Source: Actinomycetota bacterium (GTDB lineage Bacteria > Actinomycetota > Acidimicrobiia > Acidimicrobiales > JAMCQF01). From it: DNA of 33,483 nt. Below, piece after piece: positions 9,064 through 17,813 of the stretch. Within the stretch, counting starts at the first letter, position 1. Each line of letters begins with the position of its first letter. The notes below the pieces were generated by a model. It had not been told where the DNA came from. It made no database searches and worked only from the letters and a program-made list of their open reading frames with translations. The stretch covers positions 1 to 33,483 of the forward strand of contig JAMCQF010000055.1 of the NCBI GenBank assembly GCA_023379605.1. Direction: 5' to 3'. The position numbers and the translations under genes were made by a program.

Positions 9064-9823
9064 GACCCAGGGTCGCCCCACCGTCGACTACCACCGTCTG
9101 CCCAGTCATCCACGATGAGGCATCCGAGGCCAAAAACAGCGCTGCTCGGGCTATGTCATCTGGTTCCCCCAGACGGCGCAGTGGAAGCCGCTCGGCTATA
9201 GCCGCTTCTGCGGGCTCCCATAGGGCTCTCGCAAAGTCCGTCTTAACAAGGCCTGGAGCTATGGCATTGACACGGACCCCAGGAGCCATCTCCACTGCCA
9301 GGTGGCGCGTCATGTGGATCACTGCTGCCTTGGTTACGTTGTAGTACCCAATGGCCGGCTCCACGGTCAACCCCCCCACCGATGCCATGTTCACGATTGC
9401 ACCCCCGTGCTCTGACATCCGAGATCGCCAAGCCTGCTGGCACCACAAAAGTACACCCAGCTGGTTCACCTGGACGGTCTTCTCAGCCCTTGGAACGTCG
9501 ATGTCCAGCATCAGGCCCATGTAGGGATTGGTGGCAGCGTTGTTGACCAAAATGTCCAAGCTTCCCAACCGCTCTAGACACGCGTCGACGCACGCCTCGA
9601 TCTCCTCTGGCCGCCCGGCGTTGGCAGCAAACCAGGTCACGTTGGCAGAGGAGCCAGCGGACTGAGCGGCGATCTCCGCCGCTGCAGCCTCAAGGGACTC
9701 GGCTTTGCGCGAAGAGATCAAAACAGCCGCCCCCGCCTGGGCAAAGCGCTTGGCTATGGCCTTGCCAATGCCGCGCGAACCACCGGTCACGAGCGCCACC
9801 TTGCCATCCAGTCTCAGATCCAC
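9044..9823 (-). CDS. short-chain dehydrogenase/reductase (FabG-like SDR)
   Basis: Classical SDR oxidoreductase with a Rossmann fold, probably NADP(H)- or NAD(H)-dependent. Motifs: the nucleotide-binding TGGSRGIG near the N-terminus, NNAATNP in place of the usual NNAG, the catalytic serine in NMASVGG, the YxxxK pair in YNVTKAA, and the terminal VVDGGATL. I place the start at GTG 9823, preceded by AGGAG at 9829-9833. This gives 259 aa, the standard SDR size; the ORF track's longer form adds about 52 unsupported residues. Substrate is not predictable; 3-oxoacyl or alcohol substrates are usual. It lies downstream of the FKBP gene and its last few codons run into the 40-bp repeats. Confidence 0.8.
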   Translation of the reverse strand: MDLRLDGKVALVTGGSRGIGKAIAKRFAQAGAAVLISSRKAESLEAAAAEIAAQSAGSSANVTWFAANAGRPEEIEACVDACLERLGSLDILVNNAATNPYMGLMLDIDVPRAEKTVQVNQLGVLLWCQQAWRSRMSEHGGAIVNMASVGGLTVEPAIGYYNVTKAAVIHMTRHLAVEMAPGVRVNAIAPGLVKTDFARALWEPAEAAIAERLPLRRLGEPDDIARAALFLASDASSWMTGQTVVVDGGATLGLRGGVG

Positions 9824-9890
9824 CTTCTCTCCTCTCAGCCCAGCATTGTGAAGAGGCCCTGCGCCATCTCCTCTCAGGTCTTCCAAGCAC

Positions 9891-10487
9891 TTATCCCACC
9901 GCAACCAGGTTGACCACAAAGACAAGTGTCTCGCCTGGAAGAATGCCCGATCCAGCAGGCGGCTGATCACCATAGCCAAGGTTTGGCGGAATTACCAGCT
10001 CTCTCTCGCCGCCTACCTTCATCCCTGGCAGGCCTCGAACCCAGCCAGGGATCAAGCTGTTGGCTTTCAAGATGAAGGTAGCTGGAGGACCCTGCCCCCA
10101 GGTGGCGCTGAACGCCTTTCCGGTGGAGCATGAGACGCCAACGTACTGAACTGTCACGGAATCGCCCAGCTCTGCGCTGGCACCACTGCCCATCTTCAAG
10201 TTCTCCACAACCAACGACTTGGGCGCTACCTTAGGCATCTTTACTTCAGGCTCTCCCGCTACGGTGGGGGCTGCTGCGGGCTTGCATGGCTGGCCGGGCC
10301 CTGAACCGTGATCGGTGGAGGTGGATGCTGGGGTGGCTGCAGGCGGCGAGGCCTCTCTGCCAGAGGCGCCCGAGCTGCTGGAAGCCCCGCTCGTGCAAGC
10401 CGCTAACGCCACCGCAATCGCCAAGCCAGTCGCTGCCACTTTCCACCTGTCACGGTGGTTCAAGGGACCGTTCATATGCTGCAACAT
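9891..10487 (-). CDS. secreted FKBP-type peptidyl-prolyl isomerase lipoprotein
   Basis: Predicted extracytoplasmic folding catalyst. The N-terminus has a basic stretch, a hydrophobic core and a lipobox LAAC near residue 30, so the mature protein should be lipid-anchored on the outer face of the membrane. A Ser/Pro/Thr-rich linker of about 50 residues follows. The FKBP domain fills the C-terminal ~110 residues, with GDSVTVQYVG, the active-site-like FSATWGQGPPATFIL, IPGWVRGLPGMKVGGERELVIPP, LGYGDQPP and TLVFVVNLVAVG. Starts at 10487 or 10475 (M5) are both possible; neither has a clear ribosome site. It is divergent from the kdp operon across a 213-nt gap. The SDR gene follows after about 67 nt and may be co-transcribed. 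Confidence 0.85.
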   Translation of the reverse strand: MLQHMNGPLNHRDRWKVAATGLAIAVALAACTSGASSSSGASGREASPPAATPASTSTDHGSGPGQPCKPAAAPTVAGEPEVKMPKVAPKSLVVENLKMGSGASAELGDSVTVQYVGVSCSTGKAFSATWGQGPPATFILKANSLIPGWVRGLPGMKVGGERELVIPPNLGYGDQPPAGSGILPGETLVFVVNLVAVG

Positions 10488-10562
10488 TGCCGCAGGTTAG
10501 CGGATCGAGCCAGACCAAGGCTTGGTAGTCCATATGGACCAGTACGCTCCTGGGCAGGCTCA

Positions 10563-10600
10563 AGCGCTTTAAGGCACATGGATCACCTTTATCCAGCGCT
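10563..10600. promoter_or_regulatory. imperfect dyad in the FKBP/kdp divergent intergenic region
   Basis: Two copies of the self-palindromic AGCGCT sit 32 bp apart, with AAGG and CCTT as further partial pairing inside. A second small dyad, CTCCC-TAAGT-GGGAG, lies at 10607-10621. Both fall between the divergent FKBP and kdp genes, where a regulator site is expected, but no family consensus is recognised. I looked for the c-di-AMP (ydaO-type) riboswitch that often precedes potassium genes and did not find its conserved segments. Confidence 0.25.
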
Positions 10601-10659
10601 GAGTGGCTCCCTAAGTGGGAGTCGAGCCGTTCACAGATTATTTATGCAGACAAGGCCGC

Positions 10660-10681
10660 GTTCACTTCCTGTTCACACCCG
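10660..10681 (+). promoter_or_regulatory. 11-nt direct repeats GTTCAC, likely OmpR-family (KdpE/PhoP) site
   Basis: GTTCAC occurs at 10660 and 10671, spaced exactly 11 nt, as expected for tandem binding of an OmpR-family response regulator on one DNA face. A third GTTCAC lies at 10629. The 11-nt unit resembles the actinobacterial PHO-box direct repeat unit (established knowledge for Streptomyces PhoP). Since the genes downstream are kdp and an OmpR-family KdpE is encoded 5 kb away, KdpE is the natural candidate; PhoP is the alternative. The repeats end about 20 nt before the 27-aa ORF. Confidence 0.45.
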
Positions 10682-10700
10682 CTCAAGACACCATCTATTC

Positions 10701-10784
10701 ATGGCTGATGTGCTTAGCGTGCTGGCAGTAATGCTATTCGTAGCAGTGATGCTGGGCCTTATAAGGGCACTGGAGCGAGTGTGA
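10701..10784 (+). CDS. 27-aa single-helix membrane peptide upstream of kdpF
   Basis: Very small ORF: MADVLSVLAVMLFVAVMLG, then LIRALERV and stop. It is one hydrophobic helix with a short charged C-terminus. It is the last part of the 10455-10784 line in the ORF track, whose upstream part looks non-coding. Its TGA overlaps the GTG start of kdpF (GTGA), which suggests translational coupling and makes chance less likely. No clear Shine-Dalgarno precedes the ATG. Its shape is like KdpF, which stabilises the Kdp complex through one transmembrane helix. A role as a second small Kdp subunit is inference; it could instead be a leader peptide. Confidence 0.5.
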   Translation: MADVLSVLAVMLFVAVMLGLIRALERV

Positions 10785-10870
10785 GCGTCACCGACATCGT
10801 GCTGCTTGTGGTCTCCGGCCTGCTCTTTGTCTACCTGGGCGTGGCTCTTTTCAACCCGGAGCGGTTCTGA
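10781..10870 (+). CDS. kdpF: potassium-transporting ATPase small subunit KdpF
   Basis: 29-aa single transmembrane helix, too short for the ORF track. Translation from GTG gives VSVTDIVLLVVSG, LLFVYLGVALF and the typical terminal NPERF. KdpF sits beside KdpA and stabilises the KdpFABC complex. TGGAG lies 5-6 nt upstream of the GTG. The stop shares a base with the kdpA start (TGATG), so the order kdpF-kdpA with coupled translation is clear. Confidence 0.85.
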   Translation: MSVTDIVLLVVSGLLFVYLGVALFNPERF

Positions 10871-12561
10871 TGGGACTTCTCTGGACCCTTGTCGTGCTCG
10901 TGGTGGCCATGGCGATCTCCTGGCGGTTCCTCGGCTCCTATCTGGTCGCGGTATATGATGGAAAGACGTCCTGGCTGGGGTTCATCGAGCGTCCCTTGTA
11001 CCGCATCCTCAGAGTAGACCCAAAGGTCGAGCAGTCCTGGCAACGCTACGGGGGAGCCCTCATAGTGTTCTCAGGTGTCGCGATACTGGTGACCTATGGC
11101 ATGCTCCGCCTTCAGGGGTCGCTCCCACTCAATCCGCAGCACCTACCTGGCGTCACCCCTGCGCTGTCTTTTAATACTGCCGTTTCGTTTGTCACCAACA
11201 CCAATTGGCAGAACTACGCGGGCGGCTCGACTATGTCCTATCTCTCTCAAATGGGTGCTCTGGCAGTGCAGAACTTTGTCAGCGCTGCGGTGGGCATAGC
11301 TGTGGCGGTAGCGCTTATCCGTGGCTTTGCGAGGAAGGGCTCCTCTACCATCGGAAACTTCTGGGTCGACACGACAAGGGGAGTGCTCTATGTACTAATA
11401 CCTATTGCCTTCCTGGCCGGGCTCGTCTTCGTCGCGCAAGGAGCATTGCAGACCCTTGGCGGGCCCGTCCACATCCACGATGCACTAAACGGGATGAGCC
11501 AGACGATCCCGCGCGGTCCCGTGGCTTCGCAGGAGGCCATCAAGCAGCTAGGGACCAATGGGGGCGGGTACTTCAACGCCAACGGTGCCGACCCATTCGA
11601 GAACCCGACGGGACTTACAAACCTTCTTTCTATCGTGCTACTGCTCGCCATCCCCGTGGCGCTCACCTATACCTTCGGCAAGATGGTTGGCAGCGTCCGC
11701 CAAGGTGTCGCCGTGCTGGCGGCAATGACCATAATCTTCGGTACCTGGGTAGGCTTCACCGTCGCAGCAGAGCACGGGCCCAACCCCGCCGTTGCCGCCG
11801 CAGGGCTTGTGCACCAGCCCACTGGAAACATGGAGGGCAAAGAGACCCGTTTCGGAGACACATCATCTGCTCTTTACAATGCCGCGTCCACCCAGACCTC
11901 CACCGGGTCGGTTGACTCCTCAGCTGACTCCTACACACCGATAGGTGGCTTTGGGATGTTATCTGGAATGATGCTCGGCGAGATCAGTCCAGGCGGAGTC
12001 GGGAGTGGCCTTTACACAATCCTTCTCTTTGCCATTATGGCGGTATTCCTTGGAGGGCTCATGGTCGGCAGGACTCCTGAGTACCTGGGCAAGAAGATCC
12101 AGTCAAAGGAGGTGAAGCTGGCAGCTTTGGGGGTCCTCGTCATGCCCATAACCGTTTTGGTCCTCACCGCGATCGCGGTTGCCATCCCAGCCGGAAGAGC
12201 AGGCCCCTTGAACAAGGGTCCCCAGGGATTCTCTGAGATCCTGTACGCGTTCACTTCCCAGGCAAACAATAACGGCTCGGCATTCGCCGGCCTGAACGCA
12301 AACACCGCTTTTTACAACATAACCGGGTCTATAGCGATGCTCCTTGGTCGCTTCGCCATTATCGTGCCGGTTCTCGCCCTGGCTGGCACTCTAGGCTCCA
12401 AGAGTCTCGTACCCACATCAACAGGGACTTTCCGCACTGACACTCCCCTGTTTGTCGGGCTGCTGATTGGCGTGATCCTGATCGTCGGTGGCCTGACGTT
12501 CTTCCCTGGGATCGCGCTAGGTCCAATAGTAGAGCAGCTAAGCCACGGGAAGTTATTTTGA
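10870..12561 (+). CDS. kdpA: potassium-transporting ATPase K+-channel subunit KdpA
   Basis: Channel-like, K+-selective subunit of the high-affinity Kdp ATPase in the cytoplasmic membrane. It is related to the SKT (Trk/Ktr) superfamily, with four pore repeats. Pore signatures visible: TNTNWQNY near residue 111, [20 protein letters not shown] near 229, [15 protein letters not shown] near 370, and [12 protein letters not shown] near 467. Length is 563 aa, normal for the family, with about ten membrane segments. GGAG lies 8 nt upstream of the ATG. It overlaps kdpF and kdpB by one base each (TGATG), so the operon is translated as a coupled unit. Expression is expected under low potassium through KdpDE. 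Confidence 0.97.
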   Translation: MGLLWTLVVLVVAMAISWRFLGSYLVAVYDGKTSWLGFIERPLYRILRVDPKVEQSWQRYGGALIVFSGVAILVTYGMLRLQGSLPLNPQHLPGVTPALSFNTAVSFVTNTNWQNYAGGSTMSYLSQMGALAVQNFVSAAVGIAVAVALIRGFARKGSSTIGNFWVDTTRGVLYVLIPIAFLAGLVFVAQGALQTLGGPVHIHDALNGMSQTIPRGPVASQEAIKQLGTNGGGYFNANGADPFENPTGLTNLLSIVLLLAIPVALTYTFGKMVGSVRQGVAVLAAMTIIFGTWVGFTVAAEHGPNPAVAAAGLVHQPTGNMEGKETRFGDTSSALYNAASTQTSTGSVDSSADSYTPIGGFGMLSGMMLGEISPGGVGSGLYTILLFAIMAVFLGGLMVGRTPEYLGKKIQSKEVKLAALGVLVMPITVLVLTAIAVAIPAGRAGPLNKGPQGFSEILYAFTSQANNNGSAFAGLNANTAFYNITGSIAMLLGRFAIIVPVLALAGTLGSKSLVPTSTGTFRTDTPLFVGLLIGVILIVGGLTFFPGIALGPIVEQLSHGKLF

Positions 12562-14654
12562 TGGAGCCCAACATGCAAGCAGCTCCCCAAGCCGATCACG
12601 GTCTGTCCCCCTCGCATTCCTTAGAGCACAAAGCCAGGGGCGTGGCTACGCGCAGAGGGCTGTTCGACCCTGAGATCCTTCGACAGGCAGCCAAGGACGC
12701 CTTCCGCAAGCTCAACCCCATGGTGCAGATGCGCAACCCTGTGATGTTCGTCGTCTTGGTGGGCACGGTGGTAACCTTTGTCGAGGCCCTTCGCCACCCC
12801 GACAAGTTCACCTGGGGCATAACGATCTGGCTGGCTCTTACCGTGCTATTTGCCAACTTCGCTGAAGCAGTAGCAGAGGGAAGGGGAAAAGCACAGGCCG
12901 ACACCTTGCGCAAGATGCGATCGGACACCGATGCCAGACGGCTGCTCCAGAATGGGGGCGAGGAGCGAGTGGCAGCTGCGCAACTTGTCAAGGGAGATTG
13001 TGTGGTCTGCGAGGCTGGTGACATCATTCCCTCTGATGGCGAGGTGATCCAAGGCGTAGCATCTGTGGACGAATCTGCCATCACCGGGGAGTCAGCTCCC
13101 GTGATACGAGAGTCGGGCGGCGACCGATCAGCGGTGACAGGAGGAACCAAGGTCCTCTCGGACAGAATCGTCGTCCAGATTACCGCCGAACCTGGACATA
13201 CGTTCATGGACCGGATGATCTCCCTGGTCGAAGGCGCCAATCGTCAAAAGACTCCCAACGAGATAGCGCTTACGATCCTGCTCGCCGCGCTTACCATCGT
13301 CTTCTTACCGGTAGTCGTATCTCTCGAGCCGTTCGGGCGCTACTCTGGCAGCACAGTATCTGTGGTTGTGCTGGTGGCACTGCTGGTATGCCTGATCCCA
13401 ACCACGATAGGCGCGCTCCTCTCTGCGATCGGCATTGCCGGGATGGACCGTCTCGTGCAGCGAAACGTACTAGCCATGAGCGGAAGGGCCGTAGAGGCGG
13501 CGGGAGACGTGCAGACCCTGCTTTTGGACAAGACCGGCACCATAACCCTAGGAAACCGGATGGCATCGGCGTTCCTGCCCGTAGGAGGCCACAGCGAGAC
13601 AGAGCTGGCTGACGCGGCCCAGCTGGCTTCACTGGCAGATGAGACCCCTGAAGGGCGATCGATAGTGGTCCTTGCGAAGGAGCGGTTTGGACTGCGCGAG
13701 CGCGAGCTCTCAGGCGAGCACTCCTTTGTCCCCTTCTCTGCCACCACACGCATGTCCGGATTGGACGTGGGAGGCCGAGAGATACGCAAAGGGGCTGCAG
13801 AGGCGGTGCGTCAGTGGGTTTCCTCCAAGACGGGAACGATCCCCAAGGAGCTGGACCAGGTCGTAGAAAGAGTGGCTCGAGCTGGATCCACCCCACTGGC
13901 GGTTGCCGACGGCAAGGAGATCCTCGGAGTTATAGAGCTGAAAGACGTCGTGAAGCAGGGGATAAAGGAGCGTTTTGCCGATCTGCGCGCTATGGGCATA
14001 CGCACCGTGATGATCACAGGTGACAACCCGCTTACCGCAGCGGCAATTGCCCAAGAAGCAGGTGTGGACGACTACCTGGCCGAGGCGACGCCAGAGACCA
14101 AGATGGAGCTCATAAAAGCAGAGCAGCAGGACGGCAAGCTCGTAGCGATGACAGGCGACGGGACAAACGATGCCCCCGCCCTTGCCCAGGCCGATGTGGG
14201 AGTCGCCATGAACACCGGTACTACAGCTGCAAAAGAGGCCGGCAACATGGTGGACCTGGACTCCAATCCCACCAAGCTGATCGAGGTGGTAGAGATCGGA
14301 AAGCAGCTCCTTATCACCCGAGGGGCGCTCACCACCTTCTCAATAGCCAACGATGTGGCCAAGTACTTCGCGATCATACCTGCGCTGTTCGTTGCCACAT
14401 ACCCCCAGCTGGGTGCCTTGAATATCATGCGCCTGCATAGCCCTGCCAGTGCAGTGCTATCTGCAGTGATCTTCAACGCCTTAGTCATAATCGCGCTCAT
14501 ACCCCTTGCGCTACGAGGCGTGCGGTTCAAAGCCACTAGTGCTGCAGCGATACTAAGGCGCAACGTTGCAATCTACGCCGTTGGGGGGATCATCACGCCT
14601 TTTATCTTCATAAAGCTGATCGACATGGTCCTTACGGCTACGAGGCTCTACTGA
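12561..14654 (+). CDS. kdpB: potassium-transporting P-type ATPase subunit KdpB
   Basis: P-type ATPase catalytic subunit that hydrolyses ATP to drive K+ uptake through KdpA. Motifs: actuator-domain TGES in ITGESAPV, the phosphorylation site [11 protein letters not shown], the nucleotide-binding domain, [11 protein letters not shown], and the hinge [18 protein letters not shown]. The length is 697 aa from the ATG at 12561. The ORF track's start one codon earlier is a TTG, and the ATG sharing its A with the kdpA TGA is the better choice. Membrane segments surround the catalytic domains in the expected order. It is followed at once by kdpC with another one-base overlap. Confidence 0.97.
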   Translation: MEPNMQAAPQADHGLSPSHSLEHKARGVATRRGLFDPEILRQAAKDAFRKLNPMVQMRNPVMFVVLVGTVVTFVEALRHPDKFTWGITIWLALTVLFANFAEAVAEGRGKAQADTLRKMRSDTDARRLLQNGGEERVAAAQLVKGDCVVCEAGDIIPSDGEVIQGVASVDESAITGESAPVIRESGGDRSAVTGGTKVLSDRIVVQITAEPGHTFMDRMISLVEGANRQKTPNEIALTILLAALTIVFLPVVVSLEPFGRYSGSTVSVVVLVALLVCLIPTTIGALLSAIGIAGMDRLVQRNVLAMSGRAVEAAGDVQTLLLDKTGTITLGNRMASAFLPVGGHSETELADAAQLASLADETPEGRSIVVLAKERFGLRERELSGEHSFVPFSATTRMSGLDVGGREIRKGAAEAVRQWVSSKTGTIPKELDQVVERVARAGSTPLAVADGKEILGVIELKDVVKQGIKERFADLRAMGIRTVMITGDNPLTAAAIAQEAGVDDYLAEATPETKMELIKAEQQDGKLVAMTGDGTNDAPALAQADVGVAMNTGTTAAKEAGNMVDLDSNPTKLIEVVEIGKQLLITRGALTTFSIANDVAKYFAIIPALFVATYPQLGALNIMRLHSPASAVLSAVIFNALVIIALIPLALRGVRFKATSAAAILRRNVAIYAVGGIITPFIFIKLIDMVLTATRLY

Positions 14655-15184
14655 TGGGAATCCACCTGCGCCGGGCGGTCATATTGACTGTGTTCTTCTT
14701 CCTCCTGTGTGGACTCGCGTACCCGCTCGCCGAGACGGCCCTGGCCCAAGGGATCTTCGCTCACCAGGCAAACGGCTCTCTGGGTCCCGACGGCTCCACC
14801 CTCATCGGACAGACCTGGGCAGGGCCACAGTGGTTTCACGGCCGCCCGGACCCCAACAACCCAATGGCGACAGGCGGGAGCAACCTGGGCCCTCGCTCAA
14901 AGACGTTGGAGCGCCACGTGGCTGCTCGGATCAAGGCTTTGCGCCAGCTTGGGGTGAGACCCACCTCTGATCTTGTGACCAGCTCTGGAAGTGGAGTGGA
15001 CCCCGACATAAGCCCACGCTCCGCCTATGTACAGATACCAATGGTGGCCCGTGCCACCGGGATCTCCCAACAGCGGCTGCGCAGGCTGGTGGCAAGCCAG
15101 GTGCATCCTGAACAGCTTGGCTTCTTGGGCGCAGCTTACGTAAACGTGCTGGAGCTCAACCAAGCCCTGGCAAGGCTCAAGTGA
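14654..15184 (+). CDS. kdpC: potassium-transporting ATPase subunit KdpC
   Basis: Periplasm-side accessory subunit with one N-terminal membrane helix (residues ~8-28, ILTVFFFLLCGLAYPLAET). It assembles with KdpB and raises nucleotide affinity. Family motifs: GQTWAGPQWFHGRPDP (usually xFHgRPS), SGSGVDPDISPRSAYVQIPMVAR, and LGFLGAAYVNVLELNQAL at the C-terminus. Length is 176 aa, slightly short but complete. ATG overlaps the kdpB stop (TGATG) and its own TGA overlaps the GTG of the OB-fold ORF. Confidence 0.95.
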   Translation: MGIHLRRAVILTVFFFLLCGLAYPLAETALAQGIFAHQANGSLGPDGSTLIGQTWAGPQWFHGRPDPNNPMATGGSNLGPRSKTLERHVAARIKALRQLGVRPTSDLVTSSGSGVDPDISPRSAYVQIPMVARATGISQQRLRRLVASQVHPEQLGFLGAAYVNVLELNQALARLK

Positions 15185-15498
15185 GCACATGGGATTTCAG
15201 CCAGGGCCCGCTCTGGCAGGGAAAGCCCATCGCGCGCAGAGTCGCAGACGCAAGGGCGCGCCGCCGTGCTGTGATCAGCGGTGTGGTGATCTCTGCCAAA
15301 AGCGTGCCTTTTGGTTCCTCGGTTGCCTACGAGTGCATGATAGAAGACGGCACAGGTGAGCTGAGGGTTGTCTTTACCGGCAGAGAGAGCATCCAGGGGC
15401 TGGCAAGAGGGGCCCGATGCACCGTGGAGGCGACTATCCAGGCAAATCACTCAGGTCTTTTCATGCGTGATCCGCTCTATAGGCTGGCAGCTGAGTAG
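15181..15498 (+). CDS. small OB-fold nucleic-acid-binding-type protein coupled to kdpC
   Basis: 105-aa soluble protein. The middle has the beta-strand pattern of an OB fold: RRAVISGVVISAKSVP, YECMIEDGTGELRVVFTGR, and GARCTVEATI. It resembles the short OB-fold proteins of Actinobacteria, one of which is, to my recollection, encoded next to the TrkA-type potassium genes in mycobacteria. The GTG start overlaps the kdpC stop (GTGA), which puts it in the kdp operon. The aromatic N-terminal stretch STWDFSQGPLWQG is unusual. It ends 17 nt from convergent kdpE. A role in potassium response or in RNA/DNA binding is inference; no catalytic residues are visible. Confidence 0.7.
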   Translation: MSTWDFSQGPLWQGKPIARRVADARARRRAVISGVVISAKSVPFGSSVAYECMIEDGTGELRVVFTGRESIQGLARGARCTVEATIQANHSGLFMRDPLYRLAAE

Positions 15499-15515
15499 GC
15501 TGTGGCCTTCGAGGT

Positions 15516-16202
15516 CTAGGGCACACCAGGCTCCAGCCTGTAGCCAATCCCCGGATCGGTCCGGACAATCCTACCTTCGGGATCGCCAAGCTTGCGCCTA
15601 AGGCGGTATATGTACACACGAAGGTACTCCCCCTCATCTCCGTAGCTGGGCCCCCAAACTTCTTCTAGGATCATCTTGTGCGTGCAAACCTTCCCGGCGT
15701 GCCTGCCCAGGAACGCCAGAAGATCTAGCTCGCGCTGGGTGAGCTCCAGCCGGATACCGCCCCTGGTTGCCTCGTGATGAACCAGGTCAATTGTGATGTC
15801 TCCAACAGAGATCTCTGCCTCAGAGGGCCTAAGCGCCTCATGCCCCTGGTGGCGCAACGCCACCCTCAAGCGAGCTTCAAGCTCCACCATCCCAAATGGC
15901 TTTGTCATGTAGTCATCCGCCCCTCCATCGAGAGCGGCAACCTTGCGCTCCTCGGTGCCGCCCGCAGAGAGCACAATCACAGGCACTGTGCTCCACTGCC
16001 TGATCCTCTTGCAAACCTCCAAGCCGTCCATGTCGGGCAAGCCCAGATCCAATACGATGACCTCTGGGCTGTCCAATGCCGACTTAGCCAGGCCATCGCT
16101 GCCTGAGGAGGCTTCGTCCACCTCATGGCCCAACGCAGACAGACCGATCCTAAGTGCCCGTAGCAGCGATCTGTCGTCGTCTATGACCAGGACCCTAGCC
16201 AC
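15516..16202 (-). CDS. kdpE: KdpE-type OmpR-family response regulator
   Basis: 228-aa DNA-binding response regulator, the expected activator of kdp. The receiver domain has the acidic cluster DDD at 8-10, the phospho-acceptor D52 in VLDLGLPD, the switch S/T region in VLSAGG, and K101 in MTKPFG. The C-terminal winged-helix domain carries LTQRELDLLAFLGRHAGKV, EEVWG and the closing RVYIYRLRRKLGDPE...GIGYRLEP. The start is GTG with only a weak purine-rich site. It lies 14 nt downstream of the histidine kinase gene in the same direction, so the two are one operon. The GTTCAC direct repeats upstream of kdp are a plausible target. Confidence 0.9.
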   Translation of the reverse strand: MARVLVIDDDRSLLRALRIGLSALGHEVDEASSGSDGLAKSALDSPEVIVLDLGLPDMDGLEVCKRIRQWSTVPVIVLSAGGTEERKVAALDGGADDYMTKPFGMVELEARLRVALRHQGHEALRPSEAEISVGDITIDLVHHEATRGGIRLELTQRELDLLAFLGRHAGKVCTHKMILEEVWGPSYGDEGEYLRVYIYRLRRKLGDPEGRIVRTDPGIGYRLEPGVP

Positions 16203-16216
16203 CCGTAGCTACCCGC

Positions 16217-17767
16217 TCAGGACGGCACTGCCGCGAGGGGGGCAGCAGGCAGTGTGAACACAAACCTTGCACCGCCACCAGAGCCGCTCTCTACAGATAT
16301 GGTCTTAACCATGCTCCCGAGGGAACTCTTGGCAATGAACAGGCCGAGACCCGCTCCACCGCCCAAACCATTCCCACTCGAGCTCGTCCGCACGAACATG
16401 TCAAAGACCCGCTCTCTCTCCTGGCTGGAGACACCAGGGCCTTGGTCCTCGACTTGGACCGCAACTCTCCCACTGGTGAGCTGGCGGGCGCTCACCACAA
16501 CCGCAGTTCCCTCGGGAGCATGGTTAAGACCATTCTCCAAAAGGTTCACCAGCACCTGGCGTATCAGAAGGAAATCTACCTCCACCTCCGGCAGCTTCTC
16601 GTCCAAGCGCACCTCTACCCGGTAGGGCCACCCGCTCCCAAGTACTCCAAGAGCATCCTCTACAAGGTCCTTCAGCCCAACGGTCTTAAGGCGCAGTCCA
16701 AGGGCCCCTGACTGCACCCTAGTCATGTCCAACAGGCTGGTCACCATCCTGGCGAGCCTGTCGGACTGCGTGTCTATAAGAGTGATGCGCTCGTCCCGGT
16801 CCTCCCCGCGAAGCTCCGCTGCTGGGTCTCTTAGGGTAGAAGCAGAAGCCTTGATGGTTGCCAGAGGCGTCCTTAGGTCATGAGACACAGCTCCAAGCAA
16901 CGTGCTGCGGATCCTGTCTATCTCTTCTAGGAGCTGGGTTCTAAGCGCCTTCTCGCGCAGCCGAGCGCGATCGAGAGCCAGAGCTATGTGATTGGCAAAG
17001 GCGAGGAGAAGCTCCTGTTCGTGCTGGCCCAAGCGAGGGCCTGAGACCCCGAGCAAACCGACAGGCCGGCCCGAGGCAGTCAATGCCAGAGAGTAGATCC
17101 GATGCTGGCGAGCTTTGGGACTTACATCTTTGGAAAGTGGCGCTGGATTGCCTGCGCCGACGCTTGCCAACCTGCCCGAAGGAGGGTTCACCTGATCCAG
17201 CTCACAAGCCGAGAGTGGCACCCCAGCAGCGGCAGTGACCTCCAGGTCACCTTTGGGGCCAGTAGGCAAAAGCAGCACGACGCTGCGTAGCGAGAAAGCC
17301 CCGAGCACGCTGGCAGCGACGAGCTCTGCGAGCTCGGGGAGTGGCTTCTCCTCGAGCAGCATGTCCGATAGCCCAAAGAGACGGCGGGTGTCCTGCTCCC
17401 AGCTAATGGCTCGAGACCTCGCGTCCTTTAAGTTCGCCACCACTCGAGCAACGAGCACCACCACCACCGCATAGACCCCAAGCGCCACCCAGTTCTGGGG
17501 CGCACCGACGACCAAAGTGTAGTAGGGAGGTATGAATACGTAGTCGTAGGCCAGAAATCCCACCGCCACTCCCACGAGCCCAGCAGGGAAGCCCCCCACT
17601 GCCACCCCAGCCACTACGGGCACCACGAGAACCAGAGCCGCAACGGTCACACTCATGTGACCCCTCACCGGCAGCATCCCTACACAAGCCAGGATCACCC
17701 CAGCTACGGTGACCAAAGAGCCGAGTATCGCTTGGCGGACCTGGGAGCCTGGTGTACGCAGTCCCAC
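16217..17767 (-). CDS. kdpD: KdpD C-terminal half as a separate membrane histidine kinase
   Basis: Sensor kinase matching only the C-terminal part of classical KdpD. A DUF4118-like region of four transmembrane helices (starting AILGSLVTVAGV) comes first. A GAF-like domain follows, with LADLL-type helices and VVLLLPTG. Then HisKA with SHDLRTPLATIKAS (phospho-accepting H) and a HATPase domain with NLLENGLNHAPEG, DQGPGV and GLGLFIAKS. The KdpD ATP-binding and USP domains are missing here and are encoded by the divergent gene at 17972. The start is uncertain: GTG 17767 lies just before the first helix. The ORF track extends to a GTG at 17929, adding a tail made of the 48-bp repeats; neither start has a convincing ribosome site. 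Confidence 0.85.
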   Translation of the reverse strand: MGLRTPGSQVRQAILGSLVTVAGVILACVGMLPVRGHMSVTVAALVLVVPVVAGVAVGGFPAGLVGVAVGFLAYDYVFIPPYYTLVVGAPQNWVALGVYAVVVVLVARVVANLKDARSRAISWEQDTRRLFGLSDMLLEEKPLPELAELVAASVLGAFSLRSVVLLLPTGPKGDLEVTAAAGVPLSACELDQVNPPSGRLASVGAGNPAPLSKDVSPKARQHRIYSLALTASGRPVGLLGVSGPRLGQHEQELLLAFANHIALALDRARLREKALRTQLLEEIDRIRSTLLGAVSHDLRTPLATIKASASTLRDPAAELRGEDRDERITLIDTQSDRLARMVTSLLDMTRVQSGALGLRLKTVGLKDLVEDALGVLGSGWPYRVEVRLDEKLPEVEVDFLLIRQVLVNLLENGLNHAPEGTAVVVSARQLTSGRVAVQVEDQGPGVSSQERERVFDMFVRTSSSGNGLGGGAGLGLFIAKSSLGSMVKTISVESGSGGGARFVFTLPAAPLAAVPS

Positions 17768-17813
17768 ATCTTCAAGATTACGGCCATTGGCACCATATAA
17801 GCCCAGCCAGCCC

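Noticed and set aside
10455-10700. Upstream part of the 109-aa ORF ending at 10784
   Set aside because: It crosses the intergenic region with GTTCAC repeats and dyads and looks non-coding; only the last 27 codons form a plausible gene.
10488-10700. c-di-AMP riboswitch upstream of kdp
   Set aside because: Looked for because such riboswitches often precede potassium genes; the conserved core segments were not found.
13291-13896. 201-aa minus-strand ORF opposite kdpB
   Set aside because: Antisense shadow of the highly conserved P-type ATPase; composition is Pro/Arg/Ser-rich and no domain is recognisable.
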